Positions 1 to 10,330 of a DNA stretch of 64,000 bases are shown one piece after another. The stretch lies in NCBI RefSeq assembly GCF_945859705.1, contig NC_079138.1, positions 4,216,001 to 4,280,000 on the forward strand, given 5' to 3'. The position numbers were made by a program, and so were the translations under genes. The notes under the pieces are model-generated. The model searched no databases and was not told the origin of the DNA. It worked only from the letters and a program-made list of their open reading frames with translations. The DNA comes from Episyrphus balteatus (lineage: Eukaryota; Arthropoda; Insecta; Diptera; Syrphidae). Within the stretch, counting starts at the first letter, position 1; each line of letters starts with the position of its first letter.

Positions 1-395
1 AAAAAGTGAAAAAAAAGGATGAGCGCGGAGCAACACAAATAAATTGTTAAGCTAAAGAAAAAAAGATACATATACAAATATTCGTCGTGGATGTTATCGC
101 AATCCATTATACATATTTGCGAAGTAAAAAAAAAAAAAAACTTTGCAAAAAAATAAATAAGCTTGGAAGGAAACAGAAATGCTAAATCAGAAAGGGCATG
201 TCCCCTTTTTAGCATTGTTTAAGATGTTTGCGGCAGTTTTCATTGAACCCTGTTCGGCGCAGAAAAAAAGAGTGTTTCTAGGAAAAATTTGGAGAATCAA
301 TAAATTGTGCCACTGCTGCCGCCGCCGCCGCCACCGTTGTCACTACCGCCAACTCGTACAGATATATACATATATTAAGGATATTTTAAGGGACA
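1..395. other. Unassigned AT-rich stretch
   Basis: No gene or element was recognised. The stretch has A-runs and a short CCG/CCA repeat near 315-340. Open frames here are short and have no recognisable motif. Confidence 0.5.
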
Positions 396-1475
396 TACAG
401 GGTGTCCCAAAAGTAATGGATCAAACGAAGTATGCTAATAGGGGATCTTAAGGGCTCTCAGAATTTGGTAACTTGTTCATCCCAAATCCTTACGGTTTTC
501 GATTTAATGCAATTCTTGTGAAATTTCGAAAAATCTCGACTTTGCAACAGTATTTTGCTTCCTGCTGCCATTATTGATTTTTGTTTTTTACAATTCTTTT
601 ACTAAAACATTGACAAATAATTAGGAACAATTAATTAATCAAAATATTTTTTATTCCATAAGCCATTTCAATGCAAATTAACTAACAGTTTCAAGTTTTA
701 TAAAAAATCAATTTTTTACTTTTATTTGAGAGCAACACCGCAAAAAAAATGTCTATGGTGTGAGAATGGTTTATTATTTTAAAAAGTTGCTCTGTTATTG
801 TAGTTTTCAAAAATGTATAAAAGTTTCCAAAGTTGCAGTTAGATCGCAAAATATTACAATTTGAATTCAACAAAACAGGGTTTTTCAAAGCAAAAATACA
901 AACGAAAATAGAGGCTTTTGTTCAAAGAAAAATAAACAAATAACAGTTCGAGAAAATGTGTTTGTTTTGGTTGTTTTTTGCTCTGAAAACCCCTGTTTTG
1001 TTGAATTCAAATTGTAATATTTTGCGATCTAACTGCAACTTTGGAAACTTTTATACATTTTTGAAAACTACAATAACAGGGCAACTTTTTAAAATAATAA
1101 ACCATTCTCACACCATAGAAATTTGTTTTGCGGTGTTGCTCTCAAAAAAAAGTAAAAAATTGATTTTTTAAAAAACTTGAAACTGTTAGTTAATTTGCAT
1201 CGAAATGCCTTATGGAATAAAAAATATTTTGATTAATTAATTGTTCCTAATTATTTGTCAATGTTTTAGTAAAAGAATTGTAAAAAACAAAAATCAATAA
1301 TGGCAGCAGGAAGCAAAATACTGTTGCAAAGTCGAGATTTTTCGAAATTTCACAAGAAATGCATTAAATCGAAAACCGTAAGGATTTGGGATGAACAAGT
1401 TACCAAATTCTGAGAGCCCTTAAGATCCCCTATTAACATACTTCGTTTGATCCATTACTTTTGGGACACCCTGTA
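396..1475. mobile_element. Foldback MITE with TA target duplication, mariner/Tc1-like
   Basis: The element runs from 398 to 1473 and is flanked by TA on both sides (396-397 and 1474-1475). Its ends are exact inverted copies beginning CAGGGTGTCCCAAAAGTAAT. The inverted repeats extend for about 500 bp on each side (398 to about 900, and about 970 to 1473) with only scattered mismatches, leaving a spacer of roughly 70 bp. A TA duplication is the hallmark of the IS630-Tc1-mariner superfamily, so this is probably a non-autonomous relative. No transposase frame is present. The two small open frames at 691-888 (minus) and 956-1171 (plus) encode nearly the same peptide because they are the two arms of the palindrome; they should not be called genes. 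Confidence 0.85.
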
Positions 1476-3184
1476 TACTACAGAGATATAAGGAATAAGG
1501 CATTTCTGTGGATTTTTCGTTTTATTTTTTTTTTTTTTTTTGATTTTATTTAGCATATATTGCTCTTTAGGAAAGGTATAGGTATATTTAACTTGAAACA
1601 AGGTCCTGGGTTGGGGTTTTTTTTTTTTAGAGGTTATGATCGTTAAAAAAAAACCTCCCTAAATGCCTTCCTATTTTCACGTTATATGCCTAAAAAAAAA
1701 AAAAAATTACTATCAATCAAAATCGAGCTCCAATTACTAATAAAACACACGACTCGAAAACAAACCCCAAAACATCTATAACTACCACCCACCCACTCAA
1801 TCAATATCAGCCTTATGCATACACAATTCCATATTCCAATAACAAAAATAACAAACTATCAGTTTCGTGCCAGAACGACGCGACGCGAAGCCAAGTACAC
1901 ACACAATTATTTTATTCGTAGGTAATTGCCTTGCAATTTGAACAGTAATTGACACTCCAATAGTATATTTCTTTCCCATCATTTAATAGCTTCAAACTTC
2001 GTTCGACTTGAAGATGACTGATCTTTGTTATCGAAATTCAACTAGACCTCCTATATTCATGTGGCTTTTATATTAGATTCTAAATGCTAGGGAGTATTTT
2101 TGGTTTATTCTGAAATTGCATAATATTAATGCCGTTTATATACGGCAAAAGCTTGTCAATAAATAATAACAACTATTAAAAGTGGTAGCTAGCAAAAACA
2201 TAGGTATACTATCGGGCTAAGCTTTGTTTGGGGCTCTTGGCAGGGCATATATACATTGGCCAATTCCAATGCCAACCCAATCCCAAATCGTAACCATATA
2301 GACAAACGGAAATGCTTGTTAGCAACCTGACGGTTTTTTTTTTTTTTTTTTTTTTCTTCCTCTTCCAAATTGAGGCACTATCAAACCAGGGTGGCTTGTT
2401 GGTTGTTGTTATTGTTTTCTCCCTATTTATTATCCTTAACTTAAGGCAGGAAAAAAAAAAAAAAAAGTCATTAAACTTTAACATGAACCGCGAAACGACC
2501 GACGACGACGACGATGAAAATTCGAAATGGAAAAATCTCGTGATTCATTTTATTGAACTGTTTTGTTTATGGTAAGTTGTTTAATAAGAACGAAAAATAA
2601 AATAGAAAAAAAGAAAAAAAAAACACTTAAAGAGAAAATAAATTAAAATCAGCAAAAAGTGACAAGATGGGGTGTGCTTATATAAAGGTTTACGTATAGC
2701 CTAAAAATTTAAAGAAAGCTTTTCAGAGTCTAAAACAGCGATATAACAACTTTAGAATAAGGTCATTAGATACAATGGGTCAGGCAAAGGATATATATAA
2801 CCTAACTATGGAATGGATGCCTTTGTGGTGGTGGTATAGTTGTAGTATATCTCTAACCAATCTATCCGCTATACCAAGACCAACTTGCAAAACACAAAAA
2901 AAAAAAACTTAACTTATTGTTTTAGACTGTCATCGCGTGTCACTTTCATGTTCATTCGATGTTCTGATGGGCATACAGATAGCACATCGAAAACTTCACT
3001 TCTACTTCTGCTCTATCCACCCACTTGCAACACATGAAATACATCTTTAACGAGTAGGTATTATCGATATATATTTGTCACAATTTGACATTTAGTCACA
3101 ATAAGTTGGTGATGGAGATCGAAAGCGAGTTTTGGTGTAAAGTTTATGAGTTCAGGCCTATATTATTTAGGTACAAAATTCAAA
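1476..3184. other. Unassigned AT-rich stretch with homopolymers
   Basis: No gene is supported. There are long T and A runs (for example 2334-2354) and a short GAC repeat near 2500-2515. A frame at 2484-2574 starts with ATG, encodes an aspartate run and ends next to a GGTAAGT donor-like site at about 2571-2577, but nothing else supports an exon. Confidence 0.4.
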
Positions 3185-4672
3185 ATCTCGTTGCTATGCA
3201 GCCAAAATGCACTAAGTCAAAAAACATAGTTTTGAGTAAATCGATTTTTAAGATTATTTCTCTTGTGAAAATTCAATGTTAACTGTTATTTGTCAGATAA
3301 TCACTTTAAACACAAACTCAACATTTTGACATTAGTTTCCAAAAACTTTTTTGGTTTTTGAATAACAAAAATGATAATTATGTGAACAAAAGTAGAAAAA
3401 GCCATGACTTAGTGCCTTTTACCTGTAATGATTTGCATTTATTTGTTCGTAATGAATACTTTTCTGGCATATAAAGTTAAAGGAAACAACATTATAGCAC
3501 AAAAGTAAAGACAAAATCTCAATTATACCTAGTTAAATCAGAAATTTTACAACGTAGAAGAATTAAAAACAAGTAACTATTAAAAGAAGGCTTTAAAAAT
3601 GGAAGCAATTTAAAATAATCTCTTCCATCTAATACATCTAGTTCTGGAAGGAAATCTTTTGTCTAACATTTTGATGGTAATGATGAAAACCAAGAATGAA
3701 AAATTTCAGGAATAACACCTTTCTTACAAATGAGGCGTTCATAATAATAAAGGGTGAAGTCCACTTCTCTATACATAAGTCGGATTTTTAAAGGTCTTTT
3801 AAATTAAGGGTTTTGTTCTACATAAAATAATATACAAGAAAGAAATCTGTGAAACCTTTATTTCAAAAGTTCCTTTAGTTCTTGAGAAAAGGCTTTTCAA
3901 AGTTCAAAATAATGCACAAATTTTAAATGGACTTAACCCATTATTACTCTGAACACCTCATATAGGTATCAATCAGGTCTTTCTCCTAGTTGTGCTAATT
4001 TAAGAGGTTCGGTGTACCCTGTACAGTCTTGGCCATTTTTTTACCGGCAGATAATTAGGAACAGTATTTCTCCCTCTTCGAAAATTCTTAAAACGTTCAA
4101 GTTTCGAAAATTGTGGTCAAATTCATATTAAGTTTGAAGTATTCCCGGTTTATTTTTTTCGTATCGAAAACATTTAATTTGAAGCCAGTTAAGAACGAGA
4201 ATTCTAATTCATTTTTAAAAGGTTATTAAGATTCATATAGAAAATTCAAGTCGTCTTTACTCGCTGATAAACTTATAATTTGTATTAATCTATTTACATT
4301 TGACCGCTTTTTTCTTACATTTACCTCACAAGATACTTTGTAAGTCATTTTTCAAATTTAAAAATGTTGTTTTGAAGACAGGAAAAATGCACTAAGTCTC
4401 ATTAATTTCTCTTGCTATAAACTGGTACTGATTTAATTTTTTTTGCGTTACAGGTAAAAAGCACTAAGTCAACTTAGTGCGTTGTGCCTGTATTAAAGTT
4501 ATTTTTTCTGACTTCGTGCAAAAATATACCTCAAATAATTCATAAAGTACGCCAAATATTTCTTAGTGTGGTATTTTACTAGATCGATATCATCATTCTG
4601 AACCGTTTTGCATTTAAATCTAAAAATCCTTAAAATATGACTTAGTGCGTTTTGGCAGCATAGCGACGATCT
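3185..4672. mobile_element. DNA transposon with 30 bp inverted ends and ATCT duplication
   Basis: The left end (3189-3218) and the right end (4639-4668, reverse complement) match at 27 of 30 positions and start CGTTGCTATGC or CGTCGCTATGC. The same four bases, ATCT, flank the element at 3185-3188 and 4669-4672, so a 4 bp target duplication is likely. The ends finish with GCACTAAGTC, and this decamer recurs inside the element (3406-3415 reversed, 4389-4398, 4461-4470, 4639-4648 reversed), including a short palindrome at 4461-4480. A second inverted pair around 3403-3430 and 4445-4470 shares an ACAGGTAAAA block. The superfamily is uncertain; Sola and Chapaev both make 4 bp duplications. No transposase frame was found, so it is probably non-autonomous. 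Confidence 0.7.
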
Positions 4673-5480
4673 ATAGCTTTTAAAGGTTTTAGTGAAGAAA
4701 TCAAATTTTTTAAATAATTTCCTACAAATCCATCGAGTGATATATTAAAAGAACGGCCTCTTATGCCCAATTTATTCACTCTTCATTATATTTAAAGTTG
4801 CCATTCAAAAAATTGAAAATCTGTCAAATCGGATATGAATTTTGAAATTTCCCATTTTAAATGGCGACTTTAAATTTAATGGAGTGTGAATAAATTAAAG
4901 CCTTAAAGCTGTATTATTACAAATCTTTAGTTTTTTTTTTAAGATTTTCGAGAAAAAAATCATAAAAAAAGGGATTTAAAAAATTTCCTTCAAGTCCATT
5001 GAGTTATACATTAAAAGAAGGGCCTCTCTCAAAGCTGTACATATTCATAACTGAAAACCAAAAATTTCTTGCAAATCTGGTTACTGACTTATTTGCAATC
5101 GAAATATTTTGTTTAAAGTTTTTTTTTAAGATTTTCGAGAATAAAAGCTAAAAAAAGGGAATTTTAAAAAATTTCCTTCAATCCATCGAGTGATACATTA
5201 AAAGAAAGGCCTCTCTCAAAGCTGTACATATTCATAACTGAAAACCAAAAGTTTCTTGCAAATCTGTTTACAGACTAATTTGCAATCGAAATATTTTATT
5301 TTAAGATTTTTTTTAAGATTTTCGAGAATAAAAGCTAAAAAAAAGGGAATTTAAAAAAAAAAAATTCCTCCAAACCTATCGAGCGAGGTATCAAAAGAAA
5401 GGTCTCTTTAAATTCTATTAATGGATGGAAACCAAAAGTTCCTTCGTCTGGTCTGGTTGCTGAGTTGTCGAAATATGGAT
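4673..5480. repeat. Tandem array, 187 bp unit, about four copies
   Basis: The block AAGATTTTCG starts at 4941, 5128 and 5315, giving a steady 187 bp period. Each unit continues with TTTCCTTCAA, a CATCGAGTGA-type block, AAAAGAAAGGCCTCTCTC and CATATTCATAACTGAAAACC. The first copy (about 4680-4940) is more diverged and holds a small MITE; the last copy (5315 to about 5480) is also diverged. Related single units occur at 9880-9962 (reverse) and 34912-35125, so this is a dispersed family that has expanded here. Confidence 0.85.
4769..4895. mobile_element. Short MITE inside the first 187 bp unit
   Basis: The ends are inverted copies of about 34 bp starting AATTTATTCAC and containing TTTAAAGTTGCCATT (left) and the matching AATGGCGACTTTAAA (right, 4860-4874). 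The element is about 127 bp and sits within the first copy of the 187 bp array, which explains why that copy is longer than the others. Its superfamily is unknown. Confidence 0.65.
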
Positions 5481-6295
5481 ATATTTAACAAAAAAAAAAA
5501 AAACTTTTAATTTTCCATCATTAAAACTAGTCTCTTGACCCTCCAAAGAGACTTTTCATTCCAAAAAAAAAAAATTGAACAATAGCTCCACGACTTTACC
5601 TTTAATCACAATTATTCTTTCCTACGCCTTTTTCTTTTACTACCTTTAATCAGAGTTAGTCCCCAGTGCCTTGATGTTACTATTCTACAAAAAAACCAAA
5701 AAAAAAAAGAAAAATGAAAAATTATTATTTGATTTCATTTGGACAAGACTCTTTCGCACATATACCTACAATATTAAAATTTTATCCGCCTCCTCTCTGG
5801 CCTTGTCTGTTTATACAGAAAATATAAATATACAACAACAATACTGTCTCTCTGTCATCCTCATCTGCATGAAAATTCTTTGCTTATTTTCGTAATAAGC
5901 AAAAGCAAATAACATATACACGTAGAAATACATAAAAAAAAAATAAAATAAACATTATTGGAGATTCTTAACTTTATATATATATTTTCTAGGACTCCTA
6001 TAGGTAGGCTTGATGCAGTTGCATTCCCTTCGTTTCTACTTAACACGTGTGTGCAATGTGCATCAAGGTACTAAAATGAAACTTACTGCAAAAGATGCGT
6101 TCTGTAAGAAACATGGCCGGATTTTCTACACTTTTTTTTTCTATTTAATACTGATAACTTGAACTTTTTATATTAAGTGTTGTTTTTATTTAGGTAATTG
6201 ATTTATTTTAAACCTCCTTTCCCTTTTTTAACGGGGCTTGTCAATAATTAACAGAACGATATATGACAAATATTAACAATTTTAATGAATTTGCT
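5481..6295. other. Unassigned AT-rich stretch
   Basis: Mostly homopolymers and low-complexity AT sequence. No coding frame, inverted ends or tandem array was recognised. Confidence 0.4.
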
Positions 6296-7340
6296 GAATC
6301 AATTTAACCAAACTTGTCTAATTCCTTTATCCATTCAAAATTTTCGTTTTCCCACCCTTCAAAAAAATTTTAGAGGTAATTTTTTTTTTCTTAGAGGAAG
6401 TCTGAAAAATGAAAGAAAAATCGCCTTAAAAGCTCAAATTTTGAGATAGACGTATAAAACCAAAAACCTCGAGTTCTATATACAGCATACACACATATAC
6501 CAAATATTACCATGTTTTCACCCTGCGTTTAGGAGGAATTCAAAAAACAAATTTTGCACTCAAAAATTTAAATTCCCCTTAAATCCCAAATTACAATTAT
6601 GTCGTTTGTCCACCTCAAATTCTTTACATATTTCAGAAATCCGTTTAGAAGATATTTAAAAAACAAATTTTATAAATTCCCAACAAAAGTTACTCATACA
6701 CCACAGTGAACATATCAAAATCCTTAAAAATTACTTTTTTTTTGTCAAAAATCCAAACCGAAATCGTTAGTCCACTACGATAAATAGATATAAACCAAAA
6801 ATCATCGTTTGTCCACTCTTGTACTGAAAAATTCAGTGCCAAAAAACTTTCAAAAATTACTTTTTTTTCAAAAATTCCAAAAAGAAATTATTATTATTTT
6901 TTTTTTTTTTTCAAAAATCCAAACGGCAATCGTTTGTCCATATCTTCTAAAAGTAGAGTGGACAGACAACGATTATATTAGTATATGCAAAGATCTCGAG
7001 GTGAACAAACGACAGAAATTTGAATTTTTGGGAATTCTAGGGGACTTTGAATTTTTCAGTACAAAATTTGTTTTTGGACTATCTTCTAAACATAGAAGAT
7101 TTTCGGTATATGTAAGTAACTCGATTTAGGGATTTAAGGGGGATTTCAATTTTTCACTGCATAATTTGTTTTTTGAATTGCTCCTAAGCGTTTTAGACGA
7201 TTTTCATTTTTCAGAATTCCTATAAAAAAAAAAAATTGCTCTAAATTTTTTTTTGAAGGATGGACAAACGAAAATTTTCTGTAGACAAACATAGACAAAA
7301 GGTGGACAAACAAATTAGAAAAGTTTGGTTTAAAAATTTT
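6296..7340. mobile_element. Long foldback element with GTTTGTCCAC subrepeats
   Basis: The left part (about 6303-6420 and 6528-6590) is an inverted copy of the right part (about 7128-7195 and 7205-7335). The outer blocks read TTTAACCAAACTT on the left and AAGTTTGGTTTAAA on the right. The inner pair is a TTAGGAG/CTCCTAA block followed by CCCTTAAATCCC. Inside, the decamer GTTTGTCCAC or a close variant recurs in both orientations (6604, 6807, 6932, and reversed near 7004, 7262 and 7305). No target duplication was recognised. The open frame at 6809-7129 is a by-product of this repeat. Confidence 0.65.
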
Positions 7341-8477
7341 GATGTCGCAGTAGCAGTTTCGGCTCCACGGAGCTGATCAATACTGTTTGAAAAAAGTATT
7401 ATTTTTTCTGATTTTTTTTTTTTTTTTTTGTAGACTTTTAGGACTTAGATTCACAAAACCAGAAATTTTAAAATTTGACAGTTAATAGATTTGTTCATTC
7501 TAAACAAAATCATCTATCTGGAGAAAATTGTACAATTTTCCCATTGGGCCTTAGTTTTATAACTTCCAACCCTGGAATGATAGCATTGTCATTGTAGTTT
7601 GTCCAACCTACGATCCTACGAGGACTCCAACTTCAACGACGACGACAAGAGCGACAACGACAAAGTCTATATACGCATTGAAAATGAGTGATGTTCATAT
7701 GGATTTGCTTTAGGAATAGAAAAAAAAAACTTCTTGATCCAGATATGAGCATTCAAAAAGTCCAAGACTTTGAATGATCTTTTTCTATATAAGTATAAAC
7801 GTAGATACATTGTTAGCATCACACACATATACATTGCATAGAGAGCAAAAAACATATTTTATTCATTAGTGTTGTGTTTTTTTTTTTTTTTTTTTTATTT
7901 TTTTTTTTTGCCTCTGCAGTTCTGCTTGACCTATTCAATAGTTCGTTGGCTTAATGTTGGTTGATGATGATCACGGTAAGTTTAAAACTGACCGACACGA
8001 AGAAACCGAGGGACCAACACGCCGCCGACGGTATTTGCAGTGGCAGCGTGTTGAATGCATTTGTCTCCAATGTATCACCATCCAGCTACTCGTATACAAG
8101 AGAGGTATATCTGTTATAGATGGTAGATGACCAAAGTCATTTTTATGTGTTATCAGTCAAAGAAGAAAAAAAAAACAAATATGTGTGTGGTCATCATCAT
8201 CATCACACAATAAAAACAAACACATTGGTAATTAATTTTTATGATTTATTCTTCAGTTGTTTTTGATCATTAATTACTGAGCAAACACTTAAGACTAAGG
8301 AATGTAGACGGTATAATATAATCATTGGCCAAAAAGCACTTATACAACTGTCAGCTGGATGGAAATTCCAACAGCTAAAAAAGTCGTTGTATCTTGCATT
8401 TGTTGTATGGGTCTGACAATTATAGTAGGTGGCCTTAATTAATTTGATGTATTTTGAATACCTATAAGGATAGCTGA
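7341..8477. other. Unassigned stretch
   Basis: It contains poly-T runs (7418-7430, 7877-7909), a short GAC-rich patch near 7632-7665 and a CATCAT patch near 8195-8207. Sequence at 7930-8100 is less AT-rich but has no open frame that I recognise. Confidence 0.4.
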
Positions 8478-8721
8478 CTATGAACGGGAGCGGGTCAAAA
8501 TTCTAACTTCAAAATTCAGATTTACAGGATTCTACTTTTTTTCAAGAAAACTCTGCTTTTCAAAATTCTGCCACCATTTTTTTTTTACCAAAAAAAAAAT
8601 CTGCAAATTCTGCTTTTTTTTCATATAGCATATGCGTTTCCTTTACCAAAATACACCTCATTAATGCTTGCTTGCTGTTTAATCATCGCAAATAATTTTC
8701 AAACTGCTTAGAGTACTGACT

Positions 8722-9425
8722 GGGTTAGGGTCAAAATTCTTTTGTCCAAATTCTGCTTTCAAAATTCTGCTTTACAAAATTCTGCTTTTCATAATTCTGT
8801 TTTTCAAAATTCTGCACAAAATTAAAAAAAGGGTTTGGAAAATGTTAAAAAGCCCGCAATTTTTAACATTTTCCAAACCCTTTTTTTTAATTTTGTGCAG
8901 AATTCAGTAAAATCATTTTCTTGAAAAATGATCGCTAATTTGAATACCTACCTTCATAATTTGACATTCTTTGAATGCATATTAATTTTTGTTTTATAAA
9001 TGAATAAATTTGAAAAAATTAAAAAAAAAAAAAGATTTTTAATATTAAGCACTTCCGAAAATAATTAAAAATTTATTAATTTATCAAATAAAGATGAATT
9101 CAAAAAAAAAAATTGAATAAGAAAAGGAATATTTTGTATCAAACAACATCGGTTCCAATTAGAATATAGATTTTATTTGAAAGAAATTCAATATTTATGT
9201 GTTTTAAAAAATATTTGCGACATTTAAACAAAACAAAAAATTACGACAGTACCAATGTTAAATTACATTAATGAATGTATTTTTCTTTAACATATGCGCT
9301 ATGCTATAAAAAAACAGAATTTTAAAAAGCAGAATTTTGAAAAAAACAGAATAGAAAAAAGCCGAATTTTGAAAAACAGAATTTTTGCTAAAAAAGCAGA
9401 ATTTTGAAGCCAGAATTTTGACCCG
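8722..9425 (-). mobile_element. Foldback-like element, copy A (inner), nested in copy A outer
   Basis: It begins GGGTTAGGGTC at 8722 and ends CAGAATTTTGACCCG at 9425. The sequence on either side (a GAGTACTGACT block and an ATTAAATAATTT block) is continuous in the related outer copy at 34384-34440, which shows that this is an insertion. The unique middle (about 8900-9310) matches the middle of the inner copy at 33467-34278 when reversed, including a CGCATATG block and a CATTAATG block. A palindrome lies at 8809-8899. No clear target duplication was found. Confidence 0.75.
8809..8899. repeat. Near-perfect palindrome with GC core
   Basis: The arms of about 43 bp contain AGGGTTTGGAAAATGTTAAA and its inverse, separated by a small GC-rich centre (GCCCGC, 8852-8857). 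The only differences are about one indel in a homopolymer and the last arm bases. It is the centre of the inner Foldback-like copy. Confidence 0.9.
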
Positions 9426-9879
9426 ATTACATATTCCTTTTTTTTTTTATTTAATGTTTTGAATATCAATTTTTGTTTGACTAATTAAATAATTTTTCAA
9501 TTTTATTATTTTTCGAAGATATTTTTAAATATATTGATTTATCAAAAAAAAAAAATATGAATATTACAAAAAATTGACAAAGTACTGTGAGTAAGTAATC
9601 TCAAATTGGCAGCAAATTTAGGCAGAAGATGATTTTACAAAATTCTGAAAAAAATTAGAAAAGTAAAACAGAATTTTGAAAAACAGAATTTTAAAAAGAA
9701 GAATTTTGAAAGGAGAAAAGCAAAATTTTGAAGGCAGAATTTTGGCAAAAGAGTTTTGACCCCGGTAGAATTTTGACCCCAACCTCTATGAACTTATACC
9801 TGAGAATTAAAACTTGTTAAAAGAGATCCAAACATATCAGCTTGCAAATAATTGAAAAAAAAGAAGATCTATTTGCATT

Positions 9880-9962
9880 GCAATAACTCAGCAACCACAG
9901 CCAGACCACAAGGAACTTTATCCATTAATAGAGACCTATCTTTTGTATGGATTTCAAACTTT
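9880..9962 (-). repeat. Single diverged copy of the 187 bp family
   Basis: Read on the minus strand this matches 5395-5480: an AGGTCTCT block, CTATTAATGGAT, AAGTTCCTT, GGTCTGG and GGTTGCTGAGTT in the same order. Confidence 0.6.
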
Positions 9963-10093
9963 TAATTGATCCTTTTGTTTATAGGTTCCTATGTATTTGT
10001 AAATAGAAATGTATGGCAAAAATCCTTTTAAAATTGGTTTAAGTGGCAAATATCTACATAGATTCATTTTCATTCAAGCAAATACTTTTTTTT

Positions 10094-10330
10094 ACCGACT
10101 TCCAAAAAGGAGGAGGTATTCAATTCGTCTGTATTTTTTTTTTTTTTTTTTTTTGTTACCTCATAACTTTTGACTGAGTGAACCAATTTTGATAATTCTT
10201 TTTGTGTGGGATAGCTCGTGGCTGCGATGTTTCAATTTCAGTTCAGTTTTAGCCATGGGAACTATAAGAAAAACCATAAAACCCTGTTTTGATCCATGGA
10301 AGTCGGTTTTGTTTTTTGATAAAAAATTTA
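10094..10330 (+). repeat. Dispersed repeat R1, short copy
   Basis: It starts ACCGACTTCCAAAAAGGAGG at 10096 and has the inverse GGAAGTCGGT near 10300-10310, so it has short inverted ends of about 10 bp. The middle carries blocks shared with the longer copy at 41131-42187 (reverse orientation): CTCATAACTTTTG, AACCAATTTTGATAATTCTT and TTTTGATCCATGGAAG. A poly-T run lies at 10135-10154. A fragment of the same family lies at 23355-23415. Two overlapping frames on opposite strands (10161-10442 and 10189-10458) come from this repeat and have no recognised motif. Confidence 0.65.

Larger units (their letters stand above)
8478..9793. mobile_element. Foldback-like element, copy A (outer), with 8-9 bp duplication
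   Basis: The element (8486-9785) starts GGGAGCGGGTCAAAATTCT and ends TTTTGACCCCAACCT. Both flanks carry CTATGAAC (8478-8485 and 9786-9793), an 8 bp target duplication, or 9 bp with one mismatch. The left arm is built from repeats of CAAAATTCTGC with T-rich linkers at about 15 bp spacing; the right arm carries the inverted repeats (GCAGAATTTTG). A second copy of the same family (8722-9425) is inserted inside. Subrepeated arms and 9 bp duplications are known for Drosophila FB elements, so the structure matches that class; no homology to FB is shown. No transposase was seen. Confidence 0.8.

Noticed and set aside
2484..2574. ATG frame with an aspartate run ending at a GTAAGT-like donor
   Set aside because: GAC repeats explain the aspartates and the donor match can be chance; no partner exon is visible.
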